A DNA stretch of 64,000 nt from CAVVSD01 sp963757125 (lineage in GTDB: Bacteria > Actinomycetota > Thermoleophilia > Solirubrobacterales > Solirubrobacteraceae): positions 124,001 to 188,000 of the forward strand of contig CAVWQP010000004.1 in the NCBI GenBank assembly GCA_963757125.1. Reading direction: 5' to 3'. Shown here in pieces: positions 15,348 through 23,175 of the stretch (its first letter is position 1; every line of letters begins with the position of its first letter). Both the position numbers and the translations under genes were made by a program. Below the pieces are notes generated by a model. It was not told the DNA's origin and made no database searches. It saw only the letters and a program-made list of their open reading frames with translations.

Positions 15348-16013
15348 CTACCCGGCTCTCGGCACCGACCTGCGGACCGGCGTCGTGACGGCCTGCGCGG
15401 CGGCCGCGGCCTCGTTCAGGCGGTCCTCGCCGCTGAAGACGAGCCGCCCGACGCGGATCGCGGGGAGGACATCGGCGCCGCCGGCGAGGAGCCGGAGCGC
15501 GTCGTCGACCATCGCGCCGTCGCGCGTCTCGTCCGTCGCGGCCTCGAACGCGTCGGCCAGCGGCAGGTTCGCCGCGGCGGCCGCCTCGGCCAGGACCTCG
15601 GGGTCGTCGAGCTCGAAGCCGCCGCAGAACGCGAGTCGGCTCGCCGCCAGGACGAAGGCACCCCCGCGCCCGCGCTCGCACGCGAGCGACGCGACGCGCA
15701 TGGCCGCGCGAGCGTTCGAGGTGCCCTCGGGCCACACGAGCGGCAGCCGGAGCACGGATGCCCGCTGGGAGGCCGCGAGCTCGTCGCGCTCGCGCGCGGC
15801 GGCGTCGGCGATCGGATCGCCGCCGTGGAGCGCGTCGCGCAGCGCGGGACGCCAGTCGAGATGCGGGAAGAGGCTGTTGACCCGCTCCGCGGCCAGATAG
15901 GTCGCGGGGGACACCAGATCGAAGTACAGCGTCGCACGTGCGCGCGCCCGCACGGGCCGGCTCCCGTGGTGCCGGCGGCGGCGTCCTGCATCCAGCGCGA
16001 TGACCTCGCCCAT
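15348..16013 (-). CDS. DsbA/2-hydroxychromene-2-carboxylate isomerase-like thioredoxin-fold protein
   Basis: 221 residues from ATG 16013 with GGAGC five bases upstream. The strand-helix ATLYFDLVSPATYLAAERV matches the F-D-x-x-S-P-x-x-Y-L-A start of HCCA isomerase and DsbA family members. An all-helical insert with ASLACERGRGGAFVLAASRLAF and a C-terminal thioredoxin part (DVLPAIRVGRLVFSGEDRL) follow. There is no CxxC, and the position that would hold it has S-P, as in the isomerase branch. It is therefore likely a glutathione/thiol-dependent isomerase or a binding protein, not a disulfide oxidase. It lacks a signal peptide. Confidence 0.75.
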   Translation of the reverse strand: MGEVIALDAGRRRRHHGSRPVRARARATLYFDLVSPATYLAAERVNSLFPHLDWRPALRDALHGGDPIADAAARERDELAASQRASVLRLPLVWPEGTSNARAAMRVASLACERGRGGAFVLAASRLAFCGGFELDDPEVLAEAAAAANLPLADAFEAATDETRDGAMVDDALRLLAGGADVLPAIRVGRLVFSGEDRLNEAAAAAQAVTTPVRRSVPRAG

Positions 16014-16103
16014 GCTGCTCCTGGTTCTCGTTCGTTCCATTCGGGGTTCCGGCACGTCCTTGGAGTGGAACCCCTCGGCCACACAACGCAGCGGATCGAG
16101 AGA

Positions 16104-16117
16104 ACTTGCGCGCAAGT
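16104..16117. promoter_or_regulatory. 14-bp perfect palindrome ACTTGCGCGCAAGT
   Basis: It lies in a 294-base gap (16014-16307) between the divergent DsbA-like and HxlR genes. The gap is noticeably AT-richer than its surroundings and otherwise holds no gene I can support. The palindrome is a candidate operator, most simply for the HxlR protein encoded next door. Confidence 0.45.
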
Positions 16118-16307
16118 GCGAAAGTCTGGATGCACGCGAATTTCGAACTGCAGATTCGTTGGAGGTTTTTGCCCCGCTTTCGGGAAGGAAACGCACCTCT
16201 TTCGTCGTACAGGTGTCCAATCGCCGAACCGGCATGGAGCGATACCGAAGTGCTGGGTAAGGTCGCCACCTAAAGCCGCTGCAACGACCGTTCTCCAGGA
16301 GGCCTGT

Positions 16308-16991
16308 ATCCCCACCGTCCCTCCCCCCAAGCGTCACCCGTACAACCAGTGGGCCCCCGACGCACGGGCGCTGGACCTGGTGGGAGACAAGTGGACCCTC
16401 CTGATCATCCGCGATCTGGTGGCAGGTCCCCGCCGGTTCGTCGAGCTCCAGCGCGTGCTCCCGGGCATCTCGACCGAGCAGCTCCGCTCCCGGCTGAACC
16501 GCATGGTCGCCGACGGCCTGCTCACCCGCCAGCGGTACCGCGAGGTCCCGCCGCGCGTGGACTACGAGCTCACCGAGCGGGCCCGCGGCCTGCTCCCCGT
16601 CATCGGCGCGCTCGCCGCGTGGGGGTTCGAGTGGGCGTGGGGCCCGCCGAACGACGACGAGGCGATCGACATCGGCGCGATCTTCCGCTCCATCCCTGGT
16701 CTCATCCGCCCCGCAGGCGACACGCGCGGGCTCGTCGAGCTGGTCGTGATGAACGCCGACGGCGAGCCGCAGCACTACGCGATGCGCATCTCGCGTGGAT
16801 CGATCAACATCTCCGAGCGTCCGGCACCCGAGGCCGACGCCTCCGTGTCCGGGAGCCAGCGCGACTGGATCGACGCGCTGGGTCCGGCAGCGGACGACGA
16901 GGCGCTGCACGTCAGCGGGGACCAGCGGCTTGCCCGCGTGGTGCTCGACGGCGTGATGGCCTCGTCGTTTCGCGACGCCCGCGTTGCCTGA
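16308..16991 (+). CDS. HxlR family winged-helix regulator with possible non-canonical ATC start
   Basis: 227 residues if read from ATC 16308. The HxlR domain is complete: NQWAPDARALDLVGDKWTLL, IIRDLVAGPRRFVELQRVLP, GISTEQLRSRLNRMVADGLL and a wing with VDYELTERARGLLPVI. An SCP2-like or ligand-binding C-terminal domain of about 110 residues follows. The best ribosome site in the region, AGGAGG (16297-16302), sits five bases before an ATC; no in-frame ATG, GTG or TTG exists between it and the conserved domain, and the first one (GTG, about 16377) would cut the DNA-binding domain. Either ATC initiates or a start codon has mutated. Confidence 0.75.
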   Translation: MPTVPPPKRHPYNQWAPDARALDLVGDKWTLLIIRDLVAGPRRFVELQRVLPGISTEQLRSRLNRMVADGLLTRQRYREVPPRVDYELTERARGLLPVIGALAAWGFEWAWGPPNDDEAIDIGAIFRSIPGLIRPAGDTRGLVELVVMNADGEPQHYAMRISRGSINISERPAPEADASVSGSQRDWIDALGPAADDEALHVSGDQRLARVVLDGVMASSFRDARVA

Positions 16992-17117
16992 GGGCTAGCG
17001 TCCTGGGGGCCGGGTAGCCTCGTCGCCCGGTCTGGGCGATCCCGTGCGCGACGCAACCTTCCTCGCGCACATGGGTTTGAGCCCGTGGTCTTCCCCCGAC
17101 GAAAGGACCGATTCTCC

Positions 17118-18095
17118 GTGCCACGCCGTCGTACGACGCTCGCCGTCCTCGCCGCCCTTGCGGCCGCGCTCGTCGCCACACTCAGCCTTCCAGCGATCGG
17201 CAACGCCCAGAGCAAGACGAACGTTGTCGTGGGCATGGGTGATCAGCACCTCGGGATCTTCAGCGATCCCAACTACCAGGCTCTCGGCGTCAAGCGGGTG
17301 CGGTACTTCATCCGCTGGGACGCGATCCGCAACCCCGCCGCCCTCTCCGCCGCCGACCAGTACGTCTTCGCCGCGAAGGCCGCGGGCGCGAAGGTCCTGA
17401 TGCACATCTCGACGAACGACCTTCGGCCCGGGAAGGCGAAGCTGCCCACGGTCGCGCAGTACAAGCGCGACGTCGGGGCCCTCGTCAAGCGCTACAAGCC
17501 GCTCGGCGTGACGGAGTGGGGCACCTGGAACGAGGCGAACCACACGACGCAGCCGACGTTCCGCAGCCCCCGCCGCGCCGCGCAGTTCTACGTGGCCATG
17601 AAGGGCTTCTGCAGCGGTTGCACGATCGTCGGCCTCGACGTCCTGGACCAGCGCTCGACGCGGGTCCCGAGCATCGACTTCCGCAACTACATCAGCGCGT
17701 TCTTCCGCGCGGCGGGGTCCGCCGGCCGGACGATGACGGTCGTGGGCATCCACAACTACTCCGAGGTCAACCGCCGCTACACGAAGAACACGCGCGACAT
17801 CATCTCGACGGTGCGCAAGTACAACCGTCGCGCGAACTTCTGGTACACGGAGACCGGCGGCGTCGCCGAGTTCTCCACCGCGTTCCCGTGCAACGTCAAC
17901 CGCCAGGCGAACAGGACGCAGTACATGTTCGACCTCGCGAAGCGGTTCAAGAGCTACGTGAAGCGCGTCTACAACTACAACTACTACGGCACGGACTGCT
18001 CGACCCGCTTCGACGCAGGCCTGGTCAACGCGAACGGCACGCCGCGCCCCGCGTACAACGTCTACAAGGCGAACCTGGCGAAGTTCAAGCAGTAG
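17118..18095 (+). CDS. Secreted glycoside hydrolase-like protein, clan GH-A fold
   Basis: 325 residues from GTG 17118, with AAAGGA about ten bases upstream. A cleavable signal peptide is clear (RRRTTLAVLAALAAALVATL, then AIGNAQS). Then a TIM barrel: VKRVRYFIRWDAIR, VTEWGTWNEANH with the acid/base Glu after Asn, and NFWYTETGGVAEF with the nucleophile Glu. The Asn-Glu plus late Glu pair defines clan GH-A (families such as 5, 39 and 51). The substrate is unresolved. It is stand-alone, and a strong bidirectional terminator follows. Confidence 0.8.
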   Translation: MPRRRTTLAVLAALAAALVATLSLPAIGNAQSKTNVVVGMGDQHLGIFSDPNYQALGVKRVRYFIRWDAIRNPAALSAADQYVFAAKAAGAKVLMHISTNDLRPGKAKLPTVAQYKRDVGALVKRYKPLGVTEWGTWNEANHTTQPTFRSPRRAAQFYVAMKGFCSGCTIVGLDVLDQRSTRVPSIDFRNYISAFFRAAGSAGRTMTVVGIHNYSEVNRRYTKNTRDIISTVRKYNRRANFWYTETGGVAEFSTAFPCNVNRQANRTQYMFDLAKRFKSYVKRVYNYNYYGTDCSTRFDAGLVNANGTPRPAYNVYKANLAKFKQ

Positions 18096-18117
18096 CGCCG
18101 GCTCCGCCGCAGTGACC

Positions 18118-18145
18118 ACGGGCCGGCCCCTCGGGGCCGGCCCGT
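18118..18145. terminator. Bidirectional 13-bp hairpin terminator
   Basis: ACGGGCCGGCCCC-TC-GGGGCCGGCCCGT is a perfect inverted repeat between the convergent glycoside hydrolase (stop 18095) and tRNA-Leu (3' end 18151). It can serve both. Confidence 0.75.
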
Positions 18146-18150
18146 CGCAG

Positions 18151-18235
18151 TACCCGGGGAGGGACTCGAACCCCCATGCCCTCGCGGGCAGCCGGGTTTA
18201 AGCCGGCCGCGTCTGACCAGTTCCGCCACCCGGGC
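18151..18235 (-). tRNA. tRNA-Leu (TAA)
   Basis: 85 bases, class II tRNA with a long variable arm. The anticodon stem-loop is GCCGG-CTTAAAC-CCGGC (anticodon TAA), the T arm is GGGGG-TTCGAGT-CCCTC, and the acceptor GCCCGGG pairs with CCCGGGT, with G1:U72 as a wobble. CCA is not encoded. The size and variable arm exclude class I isoacceptors. Confidence 0.95.
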
Positions 18236-18346
18236 CCAGCCGGATCGTAGGTCAGTAGCCTGAGCCCAGGGGCGTTTTCGCAACTTCGCGGCCCCTCCTG
18301 GGTTCCAGACAGGTCGGCGCACGATGCGCCGCCAGCACCCATCTCC

Positions 18347-19960
18347 GTGGAAGCCTCAGCCCAAACGACACACGCTGCGCTCGGCCTGCGCACGCCGGCA
18401 CCGATGCTGCGCCTGCAGTCCGACGAGCGCCTCGTCGCCCTCGTGCGGCGCGGGCACCACGGCGCGTTCGAGGCGCTCGTCTCCCGCTACCAGTCGCGGC
18501 TGCTCGCCTTCTGCCGGCACATGCTCGGCTCACGGGAGGACGCGGAGGACGTGCTCCAGGAGGTCTTCGCCGCCTCCTACAACGCGATGCTCGCCGACGA
18601 CCGGCCGATCAACGTGCGGCCGTGGCTGTACCGCATCGCGCGCAACCGGTCGCTGAACCACCTGCGCCGCACCCAGGCCATCGGGGTCGACTCGATGGAC
18701 ATCCACCTGTCGGAGAACGGCGCGACGACCGCCGACAAGGTCCACCGCCGCGAGGACTTCCGCCAGCTCATCGGCGACGTCCAGCAGCTCGCCGAGACAC
18801 AGCGCACCGCGCTCCTGCTGCGCGAGATCGACGCGCTCTCCTACGAGCAGATCGCCGAGGCGATGGAGACGACCGTCCCGTCGGTGAAGTCGCTCCTCGT
18901 CCGGGCCCGCGTCTCGCTGGCCGAGGCCGCCGAGGCGCGCAAGCTCACGTGCGAGGAGGTCCGCGACGAGCTCGGGGAGGTCGCCGAGGGCCTGCGCCGC
19001 ACCTCACCGCCCGTCCGCCGCCACCTGCGCACCTGCGACCGCTGCGCCGCCTTCCGCAAGCAGCTGCGGTCGACGAACCGCGCGCTCGCCCTCGTCTTCC
19101 CGGTCGCGCCGCTCCTCCTCTTCAAGAAGGGGCTGCTCGCCCAGCTCGGCATGACCGCGTCCGCCGGTGCCGGCACCGCCGCCACGGGCGTCGCCGCCTC
19201 CGCCTCCGCCGCGGGCGGCGCGAGCATGATGAGCGCCGGCATCTCGACCATCGCGACGAAGGCGGCCGCCAGCGTCGCCGCCGCCGCGATCGTGACCGCC
19301 GGAGCCGTCGAGGTCGATCACGTCCGTCACGCCAAGGCCGACCCCGCGCCGATCGTCGCCGCCGCCGTCGCGCCGCGCACGCCCGCAGCCGCGCCGCCGA
19401 AGGTCGTGACCCCCGCGCCGGAGCCCGTCGTCGTCGCGTCGTCCCGCCAGCCCGCCGAGGAGCCGAAGGCCGGCGCCGCGGGCGAGAAGAAGGACGGCGA
19501 CAAGCCCGCCGCGGGCGACACGCCCGAGGCCGCGCCGCCCGCGGGCGGCGCCCCGGCCCCCGCCGACGACACCACCGTCGCGCTCGCGCCGACCCAGCAG
19601 GGCGCCGACTCCGTGACGCTGCCCGGCCAGCCGACACCGCCGCCGCCCGGCGCGGGCGGCATGCCCGGTCCGGCCGAGGTCGCCCCCGCGACGCCGCCCG
19701 TCGCGACGCCTGCCGCGCCCGCGGTGCCCGTCACGGCGGAGACGCCGCCGGTCGTCGCCGACCCGGCCGCCACCACGCCCGCCGCGCCCGAGGTCCCGGT
19801 CGACCCCACGACGCCGGCCGACCCGCCCGCCGCCACCGCTCCTGCGCCCGACCCTGCAGGGGACGCGACCGGCCCCGAGACCCCGGCGCCCGCCGCGGTC
19901 CAGCCGCCGGCGCCGGACCCGGTCGCCGTGCCGGCGACGCCCGCGCCCGTCGCGCCCTAG
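18347..19960 (+). CDS. ECF-type sigma factor fused to zinc-finger and Ala/Pro-rich membrane tail
   Basis: 537 residues from GTG 18347. Region 2 (about 27-108) has DERLVALVRRGHHGAFEALV, DAEDVLQEVFAASYNAM and RPWLYRIARNRSLNHLRR. Region 4 (about 140-193) has QRTALLLREIDALSYEQIAE and PSVKSLLVRARVSL. Directly after it lies an anti-sigma-like zinc motif: C202, then HLRTCDRC (H226-x3-C230-x2-C233). Hydrophobic Ala-rich stretches near 245-260 and 300-320 may cross the membrane, and the last about 200 residues are Pro/Ala/Thr-rich. Sigma and its ZAS-type inhibitor are thus in one chain, possibly membrane-tethered and released by proteolysis. The cognate regulon is unknown. Confidence 0.88.
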   Translation: MEASAQTTHAALGLRTPAPMLRLQSDERLVALVRRGHHGAFEALVSRYQSRLLAFCRHMLGSREDAEDVLQEVFAASYNAMLADDRPINVRPWLYRIARNRSLNHLRRTQAIGVDSMDIHLSENGATTADKVHRREDFRQLIGDVQQLAETQRTALLLREIDALSYEQIAEAMETTVPSVKSLLVRARVSLAEAAEARKLTCEEVRDELGEVAEGLRRTSPPVRRHLRTCDRCAAFRKQLRSTNRALALVFPVAPLLLFKKGLLAQLGMTASAGAGTAATGVAASASAAGGASMMSAGISTIATKAAASVAAAAIVTAGAVEVDHVRHAKADPAPIVAAAVAPRTPAAAPPKVVTPAPEPVVVASSRQPAEEPKAGAAGEKKDGDKPAAGDTPEAAPPAGGAPAPADDTTVALAPTQQGADSVTLPGQPTPPPPGAGGMPGPAEVAPATPPVATPAAPAVPVTAETPPVVADPAATTPAAPEVPVDPTTPADPPAATAPAPDPAGDATGPETPAPAAVQPPAPDPVAVPATPAPVAP

Positions 19961-20811
19961 CCCGCGAGGACGTCGCGGACGCTGCGGGGCGGTCGCCCGG
20001 TGAGGGTCTCGACGGCGTCGCTGACCTCCGCGAACCAGCCCTCGCGGATCGCGCGGCCGAAGGAGGCGACGAACCGCGCGCCGAAGGCCGCATGCCCGTC
20101 GTCGGAGTCCCCGACCATGCCTGCGACGAGCGCGTCGTCGTCGACGGCCACCGGCTCGACCGGCCGGCCGGCGAGGTCCGCGTAGATGCCCGCGAGATCG
20201 TCCGCCGAGAGGCTCTCGGGTCCGGTGACGTCGTAGGCCCGGCCCTCGTGCCCGTCACCGGCCAGCACCGCTGCCGCGGCGGCCGCGCAGTCCAGGCGCG
20301 AGACGTACGCGGCCCGTCCGTCGCCGCGGTTGTGCACCAGGCGACCGCTCGCGGCCGCCTCGCGCAGCTCCATCTCCTGGAACTCGGAGTACAGCTCGTT
20401 GCGCAGGACCGTCCAGGCGCAGCCTGCGGCGCGCAGGTCCGCCTCGGTCTGACGGTGCGTCTCAACGACCGCCGCGGGGTTCCCCGGCTCCGGGGAGACG
20501 ACCGACGTGTAGATCACGTGCCCGATCCCGGCCTGCACCGCCGCGTCGATCGCGGCCCGGTGCTGGGCGACACGCCGGTCCAGAGCGTCGGTGCTGATGA
20601 GCAGGAGGCGCCGCCCGCCCGCCAGGGCCGCCGGCAGCGAGGCGGGATCGTCGAAGTCGGCGAACCGGACGTCCGCGCCGCGCGCCGCCAGATCGGAGAG
20701 CCCGTCGGGCGTGCGTGACAGCAGCCGCACCTCGGCGGGCGCCGTCCGGATCAGCAGCTCCTCGGCGACGCCCCGGCCGAGATGACCGGAGGCGCCGGCG
20801 ACGATCAGCAC
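19957..20811 (-). CDS. NmrA/QorB-like NAD(P)-binding Rossmann protein
   Basis: 284 residues from GTG 20811; the start overlaps the stop of the upstream SnoaL gene (TAGTG). The nucleotide-binding motif LIVAGASGHLGRGVAEELL (GxxGxxG) opens the protein, followed by HVIYTSVVSPEPGNPA, ETHRQTEADLRAAG and TVLRNELY, all typical of NmrA-like atypical SDRs such as NAD(P)H:quinone oxidoreductase 2 (QorB). It lacks a clear YxxxK catalytic pair, so it could be a reductase or a redox-sensing regulator. It converges on the sigma-factor gene with a four-base overlap. Confidence 0.85.
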   Translation of the reverse strand: MLIVAGASGHLGRGVAEELLIRTAPAEVRLLSRTPDGLSDLAARGADVRFADFDDPASLPAALAGGRRLLLISTDALDRRVAQHRAAIDAAVQAGIGHVIYTSVVSPEPGNPAAVVETHRQTEADLRAAGCAWTVLRNELYSEFQEMELREAAASGRLVHNRGDGRAAYVSRLDCAAAAAAVLAGDGHEGRAYDVTGPESLSADDLAGIYADLAGRPVEPVAVDDDALVAGMVGDSDDGHAAFGARFVASFGRAIREGWFAEVSDAVETLTGRPPRSVRDVLAG

Positions 20812-21206
20812 TAGGAGCCCCAGCCCTCCGGGGGCGTCTTGTGCTCCGGCGCGAAGTGCCAGTACTCGCGCAGCTCGCGGCAGCGGCCGTCGCCGGCGAA
20901 CAGGAGCGTCATGGACCCGGCGAGGGTGACCGGCGTCCCGCCGTTCGTCATCCGGACCCACCACTCGACCGCCGCGCGATCGCCGTCGACCACCGGCGTG
21001 CCCCAGTCCATCTGGATGTCGGACTGGGTCTCGGTCACCCGCGTCCAGTAGTCGTGCACGCCCGCCGCGCCAGGGAACGCGTCCGCGTAGGGCTCCTCGC
21101 GGTACTTCGAGTCCTCCGTGAACAGCGCCGCTGCTGCATCCGGGTCACGATCGACCCAAGACTGGCGGTAGCCATCCAGCCACTTCTGCACCTCTTGGAC
21201 GCCCAT
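20811..21206 (-). CDS. SnoaL/NTF2-like domain protein
   Basis: 131 residues from ATG 21206, with GAGGAG seven bases upstream. WLDGYRQSWVDRDPDAAAAL is followed by FTEDSKYREEPYADAFPGAA, which matches the nuclear transport factor 2-like fold, and later strands WWVRMTNGGTPV and AGSMTLLFAGDG complete the cone. Function unknown. It is translationally coupled to the NmrA-like gene, so both may act on the same quinone or ketone metabolism. Confidence 0.8.
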   Translation of the reverse strand: MGVQEVQKWLDGYRQSWVDRDPDAAAALFTEDSKYREEPYADAFPGAAGVHDYWTRVTETQSDIQMDWGTPVVDGDRAAVEWWVRMTNGGTPVTLAGSMTLLFAGDGRCRELREYWHFAPEHKTPPEGWGS

Positions 21207-21279
21207 GGACGACTCCTCAGGTTCTCCCCACGTGACCCGGAAAAATCGAAAATATCCAGAGTCGTCGACGGGTGTCAAC

Positions 21280-21618
21280 TCACGCGACGCGATCCCCGGG
21301 GACGCTGCCCTCGTCCGGCTCGAGCAGGAGGACTGGGTGATCGTCGCTCACCGCGCCGAGCACGAGGACCTCGGAGCGCACCGGGCCGATCTGGCGCGGC
21401 GGGAAGTTCACGACCCCGACGACGAGCCGGCCCTCGAGCTGCTCGCGCGTGTAGTTCGTGATCTGCGCACTCGAACGCTTCTCCCCGATCTCGGGGCCGA
21501 AGTCGATCCGCAGCTTCCAGGCGGGCCGGCGGGCCTCCGGGAAGTCCTCGACGGCGACGATGCGCCCGACGCGCATGTCGACCGCCAGGAAGTCGTCGAA
21601 CGTGATCTCAGACTCCAT
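21280..21618 (-). CDS. csaA: CsaA tRNA-binding-domain protein
   Basis: 112 residues, the normal length for CsaA. It consists of one OB-fold tRNA-binding domain (EMAP II/Trbp111 type): ITFDDFLAVDMRVGRIVAVE, WKLRIDFGPEIGEKRSSAQI and VVGVVNFPPRQIGP. The VDMRVG and the QI(T)xxY patterns are conserved. Known members are homodimers that bind tRNA and were described as export-related chaperones in Bacillus. It stands alone between the SnoaL gene and the hairpin pair at 21638-21685. Confidence 0.92.
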   Translation of the reverse strand: MESEITFDDFLAVDMRVGRIVAVEDFPEARRPAWKLRIDFGPEIGEKRSSAQITNYTREQLEGRLVVGVVNFPPRQIGPVRSEVLVLGAVSDDHPVLLLEPDEGSVPGDRVA

Positions 21619-21637
21619 AGGCGCTACCTCCTACCCC

Positions 21638-21685
21638 GCGAGTGCGTCGCTCTGCGACGCACTCGCAACCGAAGACGAAGTCTTC
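21638..21685 (-). terminator. Tandem hairpins after the lipoprotein operon
   Basis: GCGAGTGCGTCGC-TCT-GCGACGCACTCGC (21638-21666) and GAAGAC-GAA-GTCTTC (21671-21685) begin four bases beyond the stop at 21690. Both stems are perfect. There is no clear T tract. Confidence 0.55.
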
Positions 21686-21689
21686 GCCG

Positions 21690-22355
21690 TCACCGGCCAC
21701 CCACTCGCTCCGTGCCGAAGCGCAGGCTGCGCAGCGGCTGCTTCAGCGCTCCCGTGCCGCCCGTGCGATCGGCGTTCGGCGTGCCCGCCGCCCGCGTCGT
21801 CCGCAGCTGGACGAGGATCGCGTCGCGCGAGCCCGGCTTCGGGTCGACGAGCCAGATGTCGCGCGCGTAGATGGTCCGGCCGTCGCGACGCTCGCGCCAG
21901 GTCACCTGGTAGCCCGTGGAGTCGTTCACGCGCGTGCGGCCCTCGGGCGGGTTGGAGGGCACGAAGCCGGGCGCCGTCGCGCGCAGCTCGCGCAGTCGGT
22001 TGGCGCCGAGGACCGCCAGGACGCCGCCCGGCGCCCCCCGGTACGGGGGCAGCGTGACGGAGCTGACGGTGTAGCTGTCGAGGAACAGGTTCCCGCGGCG
22101 GCCCTCGAGGGTCAGCAGCGTGCCCTTCGGATCGACGCGGTGCAGACGCGACGGGTCCCACGCGAGGTTGAAGGTCCGCTCGCCGCGGATGACGGCGTGG
22201 GTCTCCGGCGCGGCCGCCCCGCCCGTGCCGAGCCACAGGCCCACCGCGAGCACGACCGCGATCCCCGCCCAGGTCGCGATCCGCGCCCAGCGCGGGACGC
22301 GACGCAGCAGCTCGGGGAGCGTCGGGCCGTACTCGTCCTGGACGAGGGCGCTCAC
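21690..22355 (-). CDS. Single-pass membrane protein, hypothetical
   Basis: 221 residues; ATG 22355 overlaps the stop of the upstream lipoprotein gene. A short cytoplasmic N-terminus is followed by one membrane helix (IATWAGIAVVLAVGLWLG, about 26-43) and an extracytoplasmic domain of about 175 residues with beta-like strands (RTFNLAWDPSRLHRV, YQVTWRERRDGRTIYARDIW). No family is recognised. Its operon partners (lipoprotein, Lrp-like sensor, MBL hydrolase) do not suggest a clear pathway. Confidence 0.7.
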   Translation of the reverse strand: MSALVQDEYGPTLPELLRRVPRWARIATWAGIAVVLAVGLWLGTGGAAAPETHAVIRGERTFNLAWDPSRLHRVDPKGTLLTLEGRRGNLFLDSYTVSSVTLPPYRGAPGGVLAVLGANRLRELRATAPGFVPSNPPEGRTRVNDSTGYQVTWRERRDGRTIYARDIWLVDPKPGSRDAILVQLRTTRAAGTPNADRTGGTGALKQPLRSLRFGTERVGGR

Positions 22356-22903
22356 GGTGTCTCCGCCTGGATGCGCAGGAGCGCCTCCTGGTTGCCGTCG
22401 ATGAGGATCGGCAGCTCGGTGGGGGCGCGGCCGGGCAGGGTCAGCGTGGTCGTGCGGCCGGCCGGCAGCGGGGCGCCGCGGTCGCCGACCTCGAGCCGGT
22501 GGGCGGTGCTGTCCTGGTTGACGACGACGACGGCCACGCCGAGGAACGCCGGCACCTGCGCGCCGTTCGGCGACAGGGAGCCGCCGGAGCCCAGCGTGAA
22601 CCGCGCGGTGACCTGGATGCCCTCCTCGTCCCCTGCTCCGCCGGGTGCCTCCTCGGGCGCGGTCGGCGTCGGCGCGGGAGCCGTCGCGGTCTGCGTGGCG
22701 GGCGCGGGGGCGGGGACGTGCTCCGTGATCGTGACGGGGATCTCGGCGGGCGCCGTCGCGGTGGCCGTGTCCGCCGTCGTCGTCTCCGGCTGCCCGACGC
22801 GACCCTGCGGCGGGTCGTCGTCGTTGCTGCCGCAGCCGGCCAGCACGAGCGCCGCCACGACGAGGATGGCGGACAGGGACCGCACTGGAACGGCGGCGAT
22901 CAC
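22352..22903 (-). CDS. Lipoprotein with Pro/Thr/Ala-rich linker, hypothetical
   Basis: 183 residues from GTG 22903, whose GTGA overlaps the stop of the Lrp-like gene; GTG 22885 is an alternative. The signal ends in a lipobox LVLAGC. A low-complexity T/A/P linker follows, then a domain of about 80 residues with VAVVVVNQDSTAHRLEV and RTTTLTLPGRAPTELPILID, reminiscent of cupredoxin-like folds but without copper ligands that I can assign. Membrane-anchored on the outer face. Confidence 0.75.
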   Translation of the reverse strand: MIAAVPVRSLSAILVVAALVLAGCGSNDDDPPQGRVGQPETTTADTATATAPAEIPVTITEHVPAPAPATQTATAPAPTPTAPEEAPGGAGDEEGIQVTARFTLGSGGSLSPNGAQVPAFLGVAVVVVNQDSTAHRLEVGDRGAPLPAGRTTTLTLPGRAPTELPILIDGNQEALLRIQAETP

Positions 22904-23175
22904 TCGCCGATGGAGAACATCGCCTCGAGGTCGTGTCTCGAGAACACCTCGAAGGCGACCATCGTCTGCGTCCGGGCGACGCCCGTCAGCGCGCCCATCC
23001 CGCCGGTCACCACCTCGCGCAGGTCCTCGTGGCGCTTCACGTGGACGACGGCGACGAAGTCCCACTCGCCCGTGACCGAGTAGACGCCTCCGACGCCGTC
23101 GATGTCGGCCAGCTCCTGGCCGAGCGTCGCCATGGCGGAACGCTCGGCCTCCACGAGGACGATCGCATGGGTCAC
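22900..23175 (-). CDS. Stand-alone Lrp/AsnC ligand-binding (RAM) domain protein
   Basis: 91 residues from GTG 23175, overlapping the stop of the MBL gene. AIVLVEAERSAMATLGQELA, VGGVYSVTGEWDFVAVVHVK and VARTQTMVAFEVF reproduce the beta-alpha-beta RAM/ACT-like domain of Lrp/AsnC regulators. The G-E-W-D-F element is its conserved effector loop. There is no helix-turn-helix, so it is a SMR-type stand-alone sensor that might bind an amino acid and act through protein contacts. Confidence 0.85.
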   Translation of the reverse strand: MTHAIVLVEAERSAMATLGQELADIDGVGGVYSVTGEWDFVAVVHVKRHEDLREVVTGGMGALTGVARTQTMVAFEVFSRHDLEAMFSIGE

